Of a DNA stretch of 21,916 nucleotides, positions 14,906-21,916 are shown piece after piece (positions within the stretch are counted from its first letter, which is position 1; each line of letters begins with the position of its first letter). Both the position numbers and the translations under genes were made by a program. This DNA is from Magnetococcales bacterium. Its GTDB lineage: Bacteria > Pseudomonadota > Magnetococcia > Magnetococcales > Magnetaquicoccaceae. The stretch lies in assembly GCA_015228895.1 (NCBI GenBank), contig JADGCR010000011.1, positions 1 to 21,916 on the forward strand, read 5' to 3'. Under the pieces are notes generated by a model that saw only the letters and a list, made by a program, of their open reading frames with translations, was not told the origin of the DNA and made no database searches.

Positions 14906-14933
14906 GTTATGGGATGCTCACGGGGGTTGTCAA
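14906..14933 (-). promoter_or_regulatory. Candidate promoter of the riboswitch-cbi operon
   Basis: On the minus strand TTGACA (plus 14928-14933), a perfect -35 box, lies 16 bases before CATAAC (plus 14906-14911, 4 of 6 to TATAAT). Transcription would start about 20 bases before the riboswitch core. The position supports it; the -10 is imperfect. Confidence 0.6.
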
Positions 14934-15053
14934 GTTCAAAAAGCCACTCTTCCTCGCAAGGGGATCGTCGGCGGCTTGTCCACCGGCAACCACCTCCAGA
15001 CCGGACTGCATGCCGGCCAATCACCCCGCTGACCGTGAAACGACTCACCACCT

Positions 15054-15464
15054 CTATGGCGCCAGGGTGGTAAACGCGATCTTGCGGATGCCGTTGCTTT
15101 GCGCCAACGAAAGCAACCGGGCGACCTGTTGATATGGGGTGGCCCCATCCCCGTCGATGCGCAGCAGCATTTCCGGGTCACGCAGACTGGCCGCGCGCAG
15201 TCGCTCCCCCAGGGCGGTCGCATCCAGCGGTTCCTCGCCAAGCAGTGTGGAACCGTCCGGGCGCAGGGTGACCGTCAACGGGGTGGTTGACAAGGCACGC
15301 TCCCCGCTGGCCCGTGGCAGGTTGACCTGCAACGAATTGGCCATGGCGGGTGCGAGAATGATGAAAATCACCAGCAGCACCAGCATCACATCCACCAGGG
15401 GGGTGACATTGATTTCCGCCAGGGGGCGGTCTTCCTCGTCGTGATCCAACAGTCCGCCGCTCAT
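15054..15464 (-). CDS. exbD: ExbD/TolR-family energy-transducing protein
   Basis: This 136-residue protein has a short cytoplasmic start, one membrane helix beginning INVTPLVDVMLVLLVIFI with the conserved proton-path aspartate D25, and a periplasmic domain ending in a typical ExbD fold (LLRIDGDGATPYQQVARL). With ExbB it turns the proton gradient into motion of TonB. The start at 15464 overlaps the exbB stop (ATGA). TolR is the alternative, but the linked TonB and receptor genes favour ExbD. Confidence 0.92.
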   Translation of the reverse strand: MSGGLLDHDEEDRPLAEINVTPLVDVMLVLLVIFIILAPAMANSLQVNLPRASGERALSTTPLTVTLRPDGSTLLGEEPLDATALGERLRAASLRDPEMLLRIDGDGATPYQQVARLLSLAQSNGIRKIAFTTLAP

Positions 15465-16060
15465 GGCCGCCGCTCCGTTTTCTGGACCAGCAGTCGCAGC
15501 AGGTTGCCTTCCGCCATGGTCATCAGCCGCCGCAAACGCCGTACCAGCAGGTTGTACCCAACGGCAGCCGGAATCGCGGCGAACAGACCGGCGGCGGTTG
15601 CCACCAGGGCCTCGGCCACCGGACCGGCCACCAGATCCAGCGAGAGCGAGGCGTTGTGACCCAAGCCCGCCAAGGCATGCATGATCCCCCATACCGTCCC
15701 CAGCAACCCGATAAACGGCGTGGAGACCCCGATGGAGGCCAGAAAAGTCAACCCGCTCTCCAGATTCACCCGCTGTTCACGCAGCGTGTGCGCCATGCGG
15801 GCCTCCCAATGGGTCTCCGGGTGAACCCGGGCGAGCGCCACAACCTCACCCAGCAGGGAGGCGGCCAGTTCCACGGGTTGTTCCCGCTCCAACGCGTCCC
15901 GCAACCGCCTCTCTGTTCCCAGCAGACGGTTGAGGTGCATCCATTTGTGCAAAATGATCGCCCATCCACTGACCGACAGGGCGAGCAGAATGACGAAAAT
16001 GGCTTTGACCACCCCATCCGAGTCGATCCACCAAGCCATCCAAGACACGGCACCTTCCAC
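15461..16060 (-). CDS. exbB: ExbB/TolQ-family proton-channel protein
   Basis: This 199-residue protein has three membrane helices: one near the N-terminus (VVKAIFVILLALSVSGWAII) and two in the MotA/TolQ/ExbB domain (TFLASIGVSTPFIGLLGTVWGI and EALVATAAGLFAAIPAAVGYN). The start is set at GTG 16060, which has AGGAG 6 bases upstream and gives the usual N-terminal length; ATG 16039 is an alternative. It lies 22 bases after the tonB stop and overlaps exbD. Confidence 0.9.
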   Translation of the reverse strand: MEGAVSWMAWWIDSDGVVKAIFVILLALSVSGWAIILHKWMHLNRLLGTERRLRDALEREQPVELAASLLGEVVALARVHPETHWEARMAHTLREQRVNLESGLTFLASIGVSTPFIGLLGTVWGIMHALAGLGHNASLSLDLVAGPVAEALVATAAGLFAAIPAAVGYNLLVRRLRRLMTMAEGNLLRLLVQKTERRP

Positions 16061-16082
16061 ATCGGTCTCCTGAAAAAATGGA

Positions 16083-16844
16083 TTATTCCGTTTGCAAGCG
16101 AAAACGGACCGGCACCGTGACGATCGCCGCGACCGGATGACCATTGCGCCGGGCCGGGAGAAAATGCCAGCGCGCCACCGCCGCTTGCGCCGCCCGGTCC
16201 AGGGCTTCAAACCCGGAACCACTCCTGATTTCCACCTGGGCCACGAGACCCTCTGCCGTCACCGTCACCGTCAACAACACCGTCCCCTCGTGACCCATGC
16301 GACGGGAGAAGGACGGATAGTCAGGCGGGGGATTGCTCGCGTAGGCGGCCCGCACGTCCGGGGGCCGATCGGTCTCCTCCAGAGGGGCCGGAACAGCCGG
16401 TGGAGGGGCGAACACGTCGGATGACCCGGCCTGCTTCTCCACCGGGGGCGCGGCCACCGGGGGCGCCACCGGGGGCGCGGGGGCAGCCGACACCGGACGG
16501 GGTACGCTCTCCCGGCGCGGCTTGACCGGCTGACGCGCCGGAACCGGTTTTTTGCCGGATGGCGGCACGACCGTTTCCACAGGAGAGGGTGGCAACGGTT
16601 TGGGGGGCTCCACAGGAGCCTCGACCACCGGAGCAGGCGCAGGAGGCGACGCGGGAGATGGCGCAGGGGGGGTTGGCACAGAAACCATCTCGAACGATAC
16701 CATGCTCCGGTTCTGCCGGATCGCGACGGATGGCCGGAGCAACAAAAAAATCACCAGCCCCGCGTGCAGCAGGAACGAAAAACCCACCGGGAACCACACC
16801 CCCCTCCCCGGATTGACACGCATCACCATGACGGGAGACGACAC
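16083..16844 (-). CDS. tonB: TonB-family energy transducer
   Basis: This protein of up to 253 residues has one N-terminal membrane helix (about 17-36), a long Pro/Val/Ala-rich periplasmic spacer (about 58-165) and a C-terminal TonB domain (DYPSFSRRMGHEGTVLLTV, EIRSGSGFEALDRAA, WHFLPARRNGHPV). TonB contacts the TonB box of outer-membrane receptors. No start has a good ribosome site: GTG 16844, ATG 16829 and ATG 16823 are all possible. It lies 215 bases downstream of the receptor gene and just before exbB and exbD, making a dedicated receptor-energiser set. Confidence 0.92.
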   Translation of the reverse strand: MSSPVMVMRVNPGRGVWFPVGFSFLLHAGLVIFLLLRPSVAIRQNRSMVSFEMVSVPTPPAPSPASPPAPAPVVEAPVEPPKPLPPSPVETVVPPSGKKPVPARQPVKPRRESVPRPVSAAPAPPVAPPVAAPPVEKQAGSSDVFAPPPAVPAPLEETDRPPDVRAAYASNPPPDYPSFSRRMGHEGTVLLTVTVTAEGLVAQVEIRSGSGFEALDRAAQAAVARWHFLPARRNGHPVAAIVTVPVRFRLQTE

Positions 16845-16924
16845 TGGGGTGAAAGGCCATTCAACACGATCAGATACCTGATGCCGTCAGGGAAGACGGT
16901 TGCCAACGGGAAAAATGAGTACCC

Positions 16925-16994
16925 CCCGCTGCCGACTCGCATCGACAGCGGGAGAACATGCAACAGTGACGTGATGACCGCCCTGGATCACGTC
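16925..16994 (-). repeat. Two inverted repeats between the receptor and tonB genes
   Basis: CCCGCTG (16925-16931) pairs with CAGCGGG (16946-16952), and GACGTGA (16968-16974) with TCACGTC (16988-16994), giving two 7-bp hairpins in the 215-base gap. Neither is followed by a clear T-run on the minus strand, so they may be mRNA processing or stability structures rather than terminators. Confidence 0.4.
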
Positions 16995-17059
16995 GCAGCA
17001 TAGGGACAGCCCCACCCGATTGTCAACCGAGGGATCGGTCGGAGTTCACCGGCGGATCG

Positions 17060-19435
17060 TCAGAACTTCACGCTGATACCGGCAAAGACGGAACGGCCCA
17101 TGCCGGGAACCGGAGTGCCCCAGGGAACCGCCCCACCCGACATGGTCGCCCCCTGCCCCACATAAGCCCCACCCAAGGGCAGATGATAGAACTGATCCAA
17201 AACATTTTCCACACCGAGGTCCAGTCGCACCTGTTCCCACTCGTAACTGCTGCGCAGATTGAGCAGTCCGTAACCACCGGTTTTGACCTCGTTGCGGGTC
17301 CGGGAAACCTGCTCCTTTGGAGCGACCCATTGTTCCTCAATGGTATTCGTCCATTTTCCTTTCCGCTGAGTCAACGCCAGCTTTCCGTTCAACGGCATGA
17401 TATTGTAAAGATGATCTCCGGTTGTCCGGTTTTCGCCAACGAGATAATTCAACGCCACGTTTCCAGTCAGTTTGCCAAGATCAGGAGTGTCAACGAGCAA
17501 AGCGTGGCCAGAGAGATCCAGGCCATAGAGTTGGGCGGATTGATTCGCGTATTGCAGGTAGACAAAACCGCTGGTGGCGGTCAGGGCTTGGCCAACAGCG
17601 CCCCCGGACGCCGCCGGGGTGCCGTTCGGGTTGGTGCAAACCCCTGTGGGGCAGCGCCGCACATCGATATAATCCTGAATATGGGTGAAATAGGGCGTCA
17701 CTTTCACGCCCCATCGTTCCCCGGAGTCCGCATGCCAATCGGCGGTTGCGCTGAGGGTGTTGGCCACTTCCGGCTTCAGATCAAGATTGCCCATATAATA
17801 ATTTCCATCTCCGGCGAGATTGATCATTTCCATGATCATACTGCTTGGAGACCACGCATAACGCTCGTAAAGGTTGGGTGAACGCGATTTCCTGGCATAG
17901 CCGGTCTCGAAGGTCAACATGGTTCCAGGGACATAGCGCAGCAGCGCGGTCAAATCCAGAGTGTTGTCCGTGCGCTGACGGTCCGCCGCGTTGAACTTTC
18001 CTGGTACGCTGGTGGGGATCGCCGGGTCACCGTACACGCCCATCCCGGCCTGCAAGTTGTTATAACCCTGCACCGTACCTGTATCCATCATCACCGTATC
18101 GCTGCGAACTCCCAGTTGGCTGACCCATTGTGGATTCCAACGCGCTTCCCATTCGGCGAAGAGACCCACACGATCCCGTTGGCCATCGTTGATGTTCCAG
18201 AACGTATTCGGCGCCATCCCCCCAAAGGTATAACCGGCGGGCAATACCGACGGTGATGGTGGCCACCAGTCGTTCAATCGGTACCGTTGCCCCTCGACTC
18301 CCAATCTCAGAAGATCGCGCTCCGAAAGAATGATCTCTCCCTTGAGTTCCGCTCCCAGGTTCTTGCCATCCGTGTTCATGGGCATGCCGGGGGACAGAAC
18401 GGTCGCCGCGCTGCCATAATAAAATTGTTTGTCGTCGGCGAAATCCATCCTGTGACGCGTATGTTCATCATAGACGCGGGCATCCAGCCTTCCCCAACGA
18501 TATTTTCCCTCATAATGCAGATTGCCATGCACACTTTCATTCATGGTCATATCCATGCGCTGGTTCGGAAACCCCTGATCCGGGATCTCCTGGAAACCCA
18601 GTTTCAGTTCCACCAGATGATTGGCTTGCCGCACAGCCAGCCCAAGCGCGTGATTTGCTGATTTGTAACTGGAAGATCCGACCTCGTCTCCGGCCAGCCA
18701 GCCACGATCCATCGCCGCCAATCCGGCAGATTTGAAAGGTTTCGCGGCCTTGTGATTTTGAGCCTGGGCGGTTGCACCATGATAGTTCAGACTGAGTTTC
18801 TCTCCGGCGATCGTCGCCGCGAGATGGCCTCCCAGCGCATTCCCATTGCTGCGATAGAAGGTGCCCCCCTGCCCCTTGAACAACCATCCGGCACCTGCCC
18901 TGGCAAACTCCGGGGCCGGAGAAGTCACCTGGATCGTTCCACCGATGCTGTCGCCACCTACGCTCACCGGTGTGATACCGGCGAACACCTTGACACTGCC
19001 GACCTGATTTGGATCCATGTAGGAGAGGGGCGGATTCATATGATTGGAACAGGCGGAAATCAGGTTCATGCCATCCACCTGCGTTCGCAGGCGGTCATCC
19101 CCCAAACCATGTACAACCGGCAGACTGGAGACGCCACCGGCACCGTAGAAACTGACGCCTGGAATGCTTTTGAGGAGGGTGGCCGCGTCGCTGGTGGCCG
19201 CCCGCATGGGCACCAGAGCGGGTCTCTCCAGGGTGGAGCCCTGCAACAGAGTCGATTCCTCGATGCGCGGCGCGCTGACCACCACCTCCTGCAGAACGAT
19301 CCCGGTGGCATCGCCCGCCTTGGAGCCATTGTCGGAGGCGCCTCCGGCACTCTCCGCCCAGGCGCCCCCGGATACCAAAGAGACCGGAAGCGCGCACAGC
19401 AGCGCCAGGGACAGGCAGGCAACTCTTTTGGACAT
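17060..19435 (-). CDS. TonB-dependent outer-membrane receptor with OprC/NosA-like copper-site motifs
   Basis: This 791-residue receptor has a signal peptide (1-27, cleaved after AWA), a TonB-box-like IVLQEVVVSA (about 46-55), a plug domain (to about 175) and a 22-strand barrel ending in Phe (FAGISVKF). In the plug, NLISACSNHMNPPLSY contains C129 and M133 (CxxxM), and an outer loop has H328 and M330 (HRM). OprC of Pseudomonas binds copper through such CxxxM and HxM motifs. A Met-rich GFPNQRMDMTMN loop adds to this. The start at 19435 has GAGGAG upstream. Location next to tonB-exbBD and the cobalamin-riboswitch operon would suggest B12 or cobalt, so the substrate (copper, cobalt or a corrinoid) is uncertain; motifs favour copper. 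Confidence 0.9.
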   Translation of the reverse strand: MSKRVACLSLALLCALPVSLVSGGAWAESAGGASDNGSKAGDATGIVLQEVVVSAPRIEESTLLQGSTLERPALVPMRAATSDAATLLKSIPGVSFYGAGGVSSLPVVHGLGDDRLRTQVDGMNLISACSNHMNPPLSYMDPNQVGSVKVFAGITPVSVGGDSIGGTIQVTSPAPEFARAGAGWLFKGQGGTFYRSNGNALGGHLAATIAGEKLSLNYHGATAQAQNHKAAKPFKSAGLAAMDRGWLAGDEVGSSSYKSANHALGLAVRQANHLVELKLGFQEIPDQGFPNQRMDMTMNESVHGNLHYEGKYRWGRLDARVYDEHTRHRMDFADDKQFYYGSAATVLSPGMPMNTDGKNLGAELKGEIILSERDLLRLGVEGQRYRLNDWWPPSPSVLPAGYTFGGMAPNTFWNINDGQRDRVGLFAEWEARWNPQWVSQLGVRSDTVMMDTGTVQGYNNLQAGMGVYGDPAIPTSVPGKFNAADRQRTDNTLDLTALLRYVPGTMLTFETGYARKSRSPNLYERYAWSPSSMIMEMINLAGDGNYYMGNLDLKPEVANTLSATADWHADSGERWGVKVTPYFTHIQDYIDVRRCPTGVCTNPNGTPAASGGAVGQALTATSGFVYLQYANQSAQLYGLDLSGHALLVDTPDLGKLTGNVALNYLVGENRTTGDHLYNIMPLNGKLALTQRKGKWTNTIEEQWVAPKEQVSRTRNEVKTGGYGLLNLRSSYEWEQVRLDLGVENVLDQFYHLPLGGAYVGQGATMSGGAVPWGTPVPGMGRSVFAGISVKF

Positions 19436-19813
19436 GATGGTTCTCTCCTCGCATTGAATGGTGTCCATCAAAAAGACACGAGCCAAAGGGCAATTGCAAA
19501 AGGGATGCCCGCAAGAAGATCTATCAATATCAATCAGTTGCCATGGAATCTCCCAAGCCTGCCGTGTCATTTGCCACACCTCGTGCGCTGTTTTCACACA
19601 CTCGCATCCCGGCGACCCGCAGCAAGGACACGGTTTCTGGCATGCCAAGGGCCAAAGCTTCACGACTGCCCTGCCATGCGACCGAGGCCGTGTTCACCTG
19701 GAACGACCGTCATTGGCCAACGGACGCGGTTAAGCATTGACCACGAAGTCACCATCATGGCATGCATGGTGCTTACGAAAAAAAATCCCCGCCAACCCTG
19801 ATGGAGACTCTCC
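19436..19813. other. Divergent intergenic region between the TonB receptor and the TauE-type gene
   Basis: The 378-base region serves two divergent genes. The receptor frame stays open for 76 codons before its start and would code a Cys-rich stretch (PCPCCGSPGCECV, CGHPFCNC); it is treated as non-coding. Near 19731-19775 nested inverted repeats occur: TAAGCA/TGCTTA and ACCAT/ATGGT around a CATGCATG palindrome, a possible operator. No cobalamin riboswitch core was found here. An imperfect TGATTGATATTGATA (minus strand, plus about 19527-19541) is AT-rich but not a clear Fur box. Confidence 0.4.
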
Positions 19814-20719
19814 ATGCCAGACTGGATGACCGTTTCCTTCCCGATATCCGGGGTGCAGACCTGGGTTCTGCTGCCCCCTCTGGTGGCGTTCGTGGTTTCG
19901 TTCTTCAGCTCGATGGTTGGCATCTCCGGGGCATTCCTGCTGCTGCCGTTTCAGATGAGCGTGCTGCACTTCACGACCCCCGCCGTCAGTTCCACCAACC
20001 TGGTGTTCAATCTCATCGCCATCCCCGGCGGACTCTGGCGCTACATCCAGGAAGGACGCATGGCCTGGCCCCTGACCTGGATCATTGGCGCCGGGACCCT
20101 GCCGGGCATCGGCATCGGATATTATCTGCGCGTGTTCCACCTCTCCGACCCCAAACCGTTCCAACTGTTCGTGGGGTGCGTTCTGCTCTACCCGGGCCTG
20201 CGTCTGCTGGGGTCGTACCGTCCCTGGAACACCGGTCCGGTGCTCCGCACAGAGCCGCAAACCACGCCCGGCAACGCGGTCATCCGGATACGCCACTTCT
20301 CCCCAACCCGGGTCGAATACGAATTCCGTGGCGAAACGATCCGCTTCCGGACCCTCGGCATGTTCCTGCTGGCGCTGGTGGTAGGGGTGGTGGGTGGAAT
20401 TTACGGCATCGGTGGGGGCGCGATCATCGCCCCATTCTGCGTCACCTTCTTCCGACTGCCGATGCATACCATCGCCGGAGCGGCTCTGGGAGCAACCCTG
20501 TTGACCTCCATGGCGGGGGTGATCCTGTACAGCCTGCTGCCGGCGCCCCCCGGATTGCCAACCCATCCGGATTGGGCGTTGGGCGCCCTGTTCGGCCTGG
20601 GTGGCGTGGGAGGGATGTATCTGGGCGCGAGGTGCCAGAAGTTCATCTCCCAGAAATGGTTGAAACGGCTCCTTGGTCTCCTGCTGACTCTCCTGGCCAT
20701 GCGATACATTCTGGTTTGA
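19814..20719 (+). CDS. TauE/SafE (TSUP)-family membrane permease
   Basis: This 301-residue protein has about eight membrane helices and two halves, each with the family's Gly-rich pattern: SSMVGISGAFLLLPFQM and VGGIYGIGGGAIIAPF. A soluble insert of about 50 residues (after SYRPWNTGP) sits between the halves, as in one TSUP subgroup. The family exports or takes up sulfite, sulfoacetate and other organosulfur anions; the substrate here cannot be told. The start has GGAG 7 bases upstream (19803-19806). It is divergent from the TonB receptor, and its last 77 bases overlap the convergent HAD gene. Confidence 0.88.
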   Translation: MPDWMTVSFPISGVQTWVLLPPLVAFVVSFFSSMVGISGAFLLLPFQMSVLHFTTPAVSSTNLVFNLIAIPGGLWRYIQEGRMAWPLTWIIGAGTLPGIGIGYYLRVFHLSDPKPFQLFVGCVLLYPGLRLLGSYRPWNTGPVLRTEPQTTPGNAVIRIRHFSPTRVEYEFRGETIRFRTLGMFLLALVVGVVGGIYGIGGGAIIAPFCVTFFRLPMHTIAGAALGATLLTSMAGVILYSLLPAPPGLPTHPDWALGALFGLGGVGGMYLGARCQKFISQKWLKRLLGLLLTLLAMRYILV

Positions 20720-21344
20720 GCACCAGGTCCGCCACCCCCCGCAAATCGGGGACCACCCTGTCCGCCCCACTCAGATGCTCTGCGGTCAGGGTGGAACAGA
20801 CCCCGATGCAGGACATGCCGGCCGACTTGGCCGACCGTATCCCCAGAGGGGCGTTTTCCACCACCAGACAGAGCGGGGGATCGATGCCCAACAACCGGGC
20901 GGCCAGCAGATAAGGTTCCGGGTCTGGTTTGCACCGTTCGACCCTGTCCCCTGTCACCACCACCTGGAAACCGGCGAGAAAATCCTCCCCCGCGGTACGA
21001 CGCAACCGTTCCCTTCCGCTCCCGCTCACCAGCCCCAACCGATGGGTGCTCCCCAACATGGAGACAAGTTCCAAGGCGCCGGGATAAAAATGGAATTGAT
21101 TGTTTTCAAGATAATACCGCTCCTTCAGGGCCGAAAGGCGCGCCACCAGAGCGGGATCCTGGCCATGCCGCGCCAGAACCGTCCTGGCCACGGCATGCAC
21201 CGACAACCCCTCCAGCAAAAAATAGTCATGGCGATCCAGAGGGATGGCGAATTCACCGCAAGCCCGCGACCACGCCCGATAATTGTCATCCATGGTGTTG
21301 CCCAGCACACCGTCAAAATCGAACAGAACGGCTTGAAACTCCAT
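20643..21344 (-). CDS. HAD-superfamily phosphatase (beta-phosphoglucomutase/phosphoglycolate type)
   Basis: This 233-residue protein has the HAD motifs: nucleophile region FDFDGVL (D9, D11), motif II LVSGSG, motif III lysine in CKPDPEPY, and motif IV VVENAPLGIRSAKSAGM. A helical cap (about 18-80) marks the subfamily I type that acts on small phosphates such as hexose phosphates or phosphoglycolate. The start at 21344 has GGAG 8 bases upstream; an open frame back to 21554 has no support. The last 25 or so residues lie antisense to the TauE-type gene and go beyond the usual fold, so they may be a lineage-specific tail. Confidence 0.9.
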   Translation of the reverse strand: MEFQAVLFDFDGVLGNTMDDNYRAWSRACGEFAIPLDRHDYFLLEGLSVHAVARTVLARHGQDPALVARLSALKERYYLENNQFHFYPGALELVSMLGSTHRLGLVSGSGRERLRRTAGEDFLAGFQVVVTGDRVERCKPDPEPYLLAARLLGIDPPLCLVVENAPLGIRSAKSAGMSCIGVCSTLTAEHLSGADRVVPDLRGVADLVLKPECIAWPGESAGDQGAVSTISGR

Positions 21345-21757
21345 GAGGCGCTCTCCAAAGTTGGGGAAGTTGAGATCAGACGGCACCCTCCGGCCCCTTC
21401 TGACGGGACAAACCCATGCAGCCCGCCCTCCCGCGGGCGGACCGCCCGAACCAACGCTTTTTCGCCAGAAACGGGCCTGCACGGAAAAACGCTTGCAATA
21501 CCTTGTCATGAACCATAAAATTATCGCACAAACTTGGTTCACGGCCAGAGCCAATTCAATCCGATCCGATTTTTTTGGCCTTTTTAGCAGTCAAGAAAAC
21601 ATCCCGCCCTCTTGGCACGATGTATACTGGAGAAATGTCATTACATGCAAAGTTTTCCTGATGCTGCTTGCCATTTGCAGAATACCCCCCTTTTTGTCCG
21701 CACACGCTTGGCCACACCGCATCCGGAACCGGCATTGAAGGGCTGGAGTCTTATGAA
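21345..21757. other. Intergenic region between the HAD gene and the last gene
   Basis: This divergent 413-base gap holds no recognised gene. A CCGCCC/GGGCGG hairpin (21423-21440) lies in the HAD leader. A TATACT box (21623-21628) may be the -10 of the plus-strand gene, but no good -35 matches it. Confidence 0.4.
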
Positions 21758-21916
21758 ATGAAAAGAAAAAACTCATCCATCCCGGTGGACCCCGCTTCCC
21801 AACCGGAGGAGACCCGAACCAGGATCGCCCAAACGGTCCGTGACCTGCTCGGCCCCGATTGCACACGCATTCTCCTGGTGCAACCCTTGCAGATCAATGA
21901 AGCCGACATCGAAATT
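21758..21916 (+). CDS. N-terminal fragment, possible B12-binding radical SAM protein
   Basis: The frame opens at ATG 21758 and runs off the window after 53 codons. An earlier ATG (21753) meets a stop at once. GGAG at 21744-21747 is 10 bases upstream. The residues TRILLVQPLQINEADIEI resemble the first strand of the cobalamin-binding domain of class B radical SAM proteins (ILLVxPP...). Too little is visible to be sure, and no radical SAM CxxxCxxC motif is in the window. Confidence 0.6.
   Translation, partial: MKRKNSSIPVDPASQPEETRTRIAQTVRDLLGPDCTRILLVQPLQINEADIEI

Noticed and set aside
21613..21628. TGGCAC as a second sigma-54 promoter
   Set aside because: The GC of the -12 element is absent at the required spacing; only TATACT follows.

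Overview
The window (about 21.9 kb, GC-rich with short AT-rich gaps) looks like a chromosomal piece of a magnetotactic proteobacterium. The main evidence is a small protein (527-874) carrying the LG-repeat motif of the magnetosome protein Mms6 (GKGLSLGLGLGLGAWGP). Hybrid kinases, TPR proteins and a TonB/ECF metal-uptake block fit a Magnetococcales- or Magnetospirillum-like genome, but the lineage is inferred, not proven.

Left part (1-1521): the C-terminal Fis-type helix-turn-helix of a probable sigma-54 activator, a long intergenic region with a well-spaced -24/-12 sigma-54-type promoter overlapping an extended -10 box, the Mms6-like gene with its own terminator, and a single-domain CheY-like response regulator.

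Centre (1925-9124): a four-gene, same-strand signalling operon. It holds a membrane hybrid kinase (TM-PAS-GAF-like-HisKA-HATPase-REC-Hpt), a corrinoid-binding protein with an intact DxHxxG...SxL...GG motif, a UroD/MtaA-type methyltransferase homologue whose zinc-ligand motif is altered, and a soluble hybrid kinase with a DUF1638-like N-terminus and two receiver domains. The last three genes overlap or abut, so a corrinoid/methyl-transfer module seems to be wired to a phosphorelay. This is the best candidate for an undescribed system here.

Right of this, on the minus strand, is a two-gene unit (11389-9130): a CheX-like phosphatase and a protein with 35-residue TPR units. Next comes a metal/cobalamin acquisition block, all minus strand (19435-11775): a TonB-dependent receptor with OprC/NosA-like CxxxM and HxM copper-site motifs, TonB, ExbB, ExbD, then a promoter and cobalamin riboswitch, a short leader ORF, and CbiM-CbiN-CbiQ-CbiO (ECF cobalt importer). 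Divergent from the receptor is a TauE/SafE-type permease, whose 3' end overlaps a convergent HAD phosphatase. The window ends in the start of a plus-strand gene that may be a B12-binding radical SAM protein.

Cobalt/corrinoid is the theme linking the kinase operon, the riboswitch operon and possibly the last gene. No tRNA, rRNA, CRISPR array, transposase or phage gene was seen.
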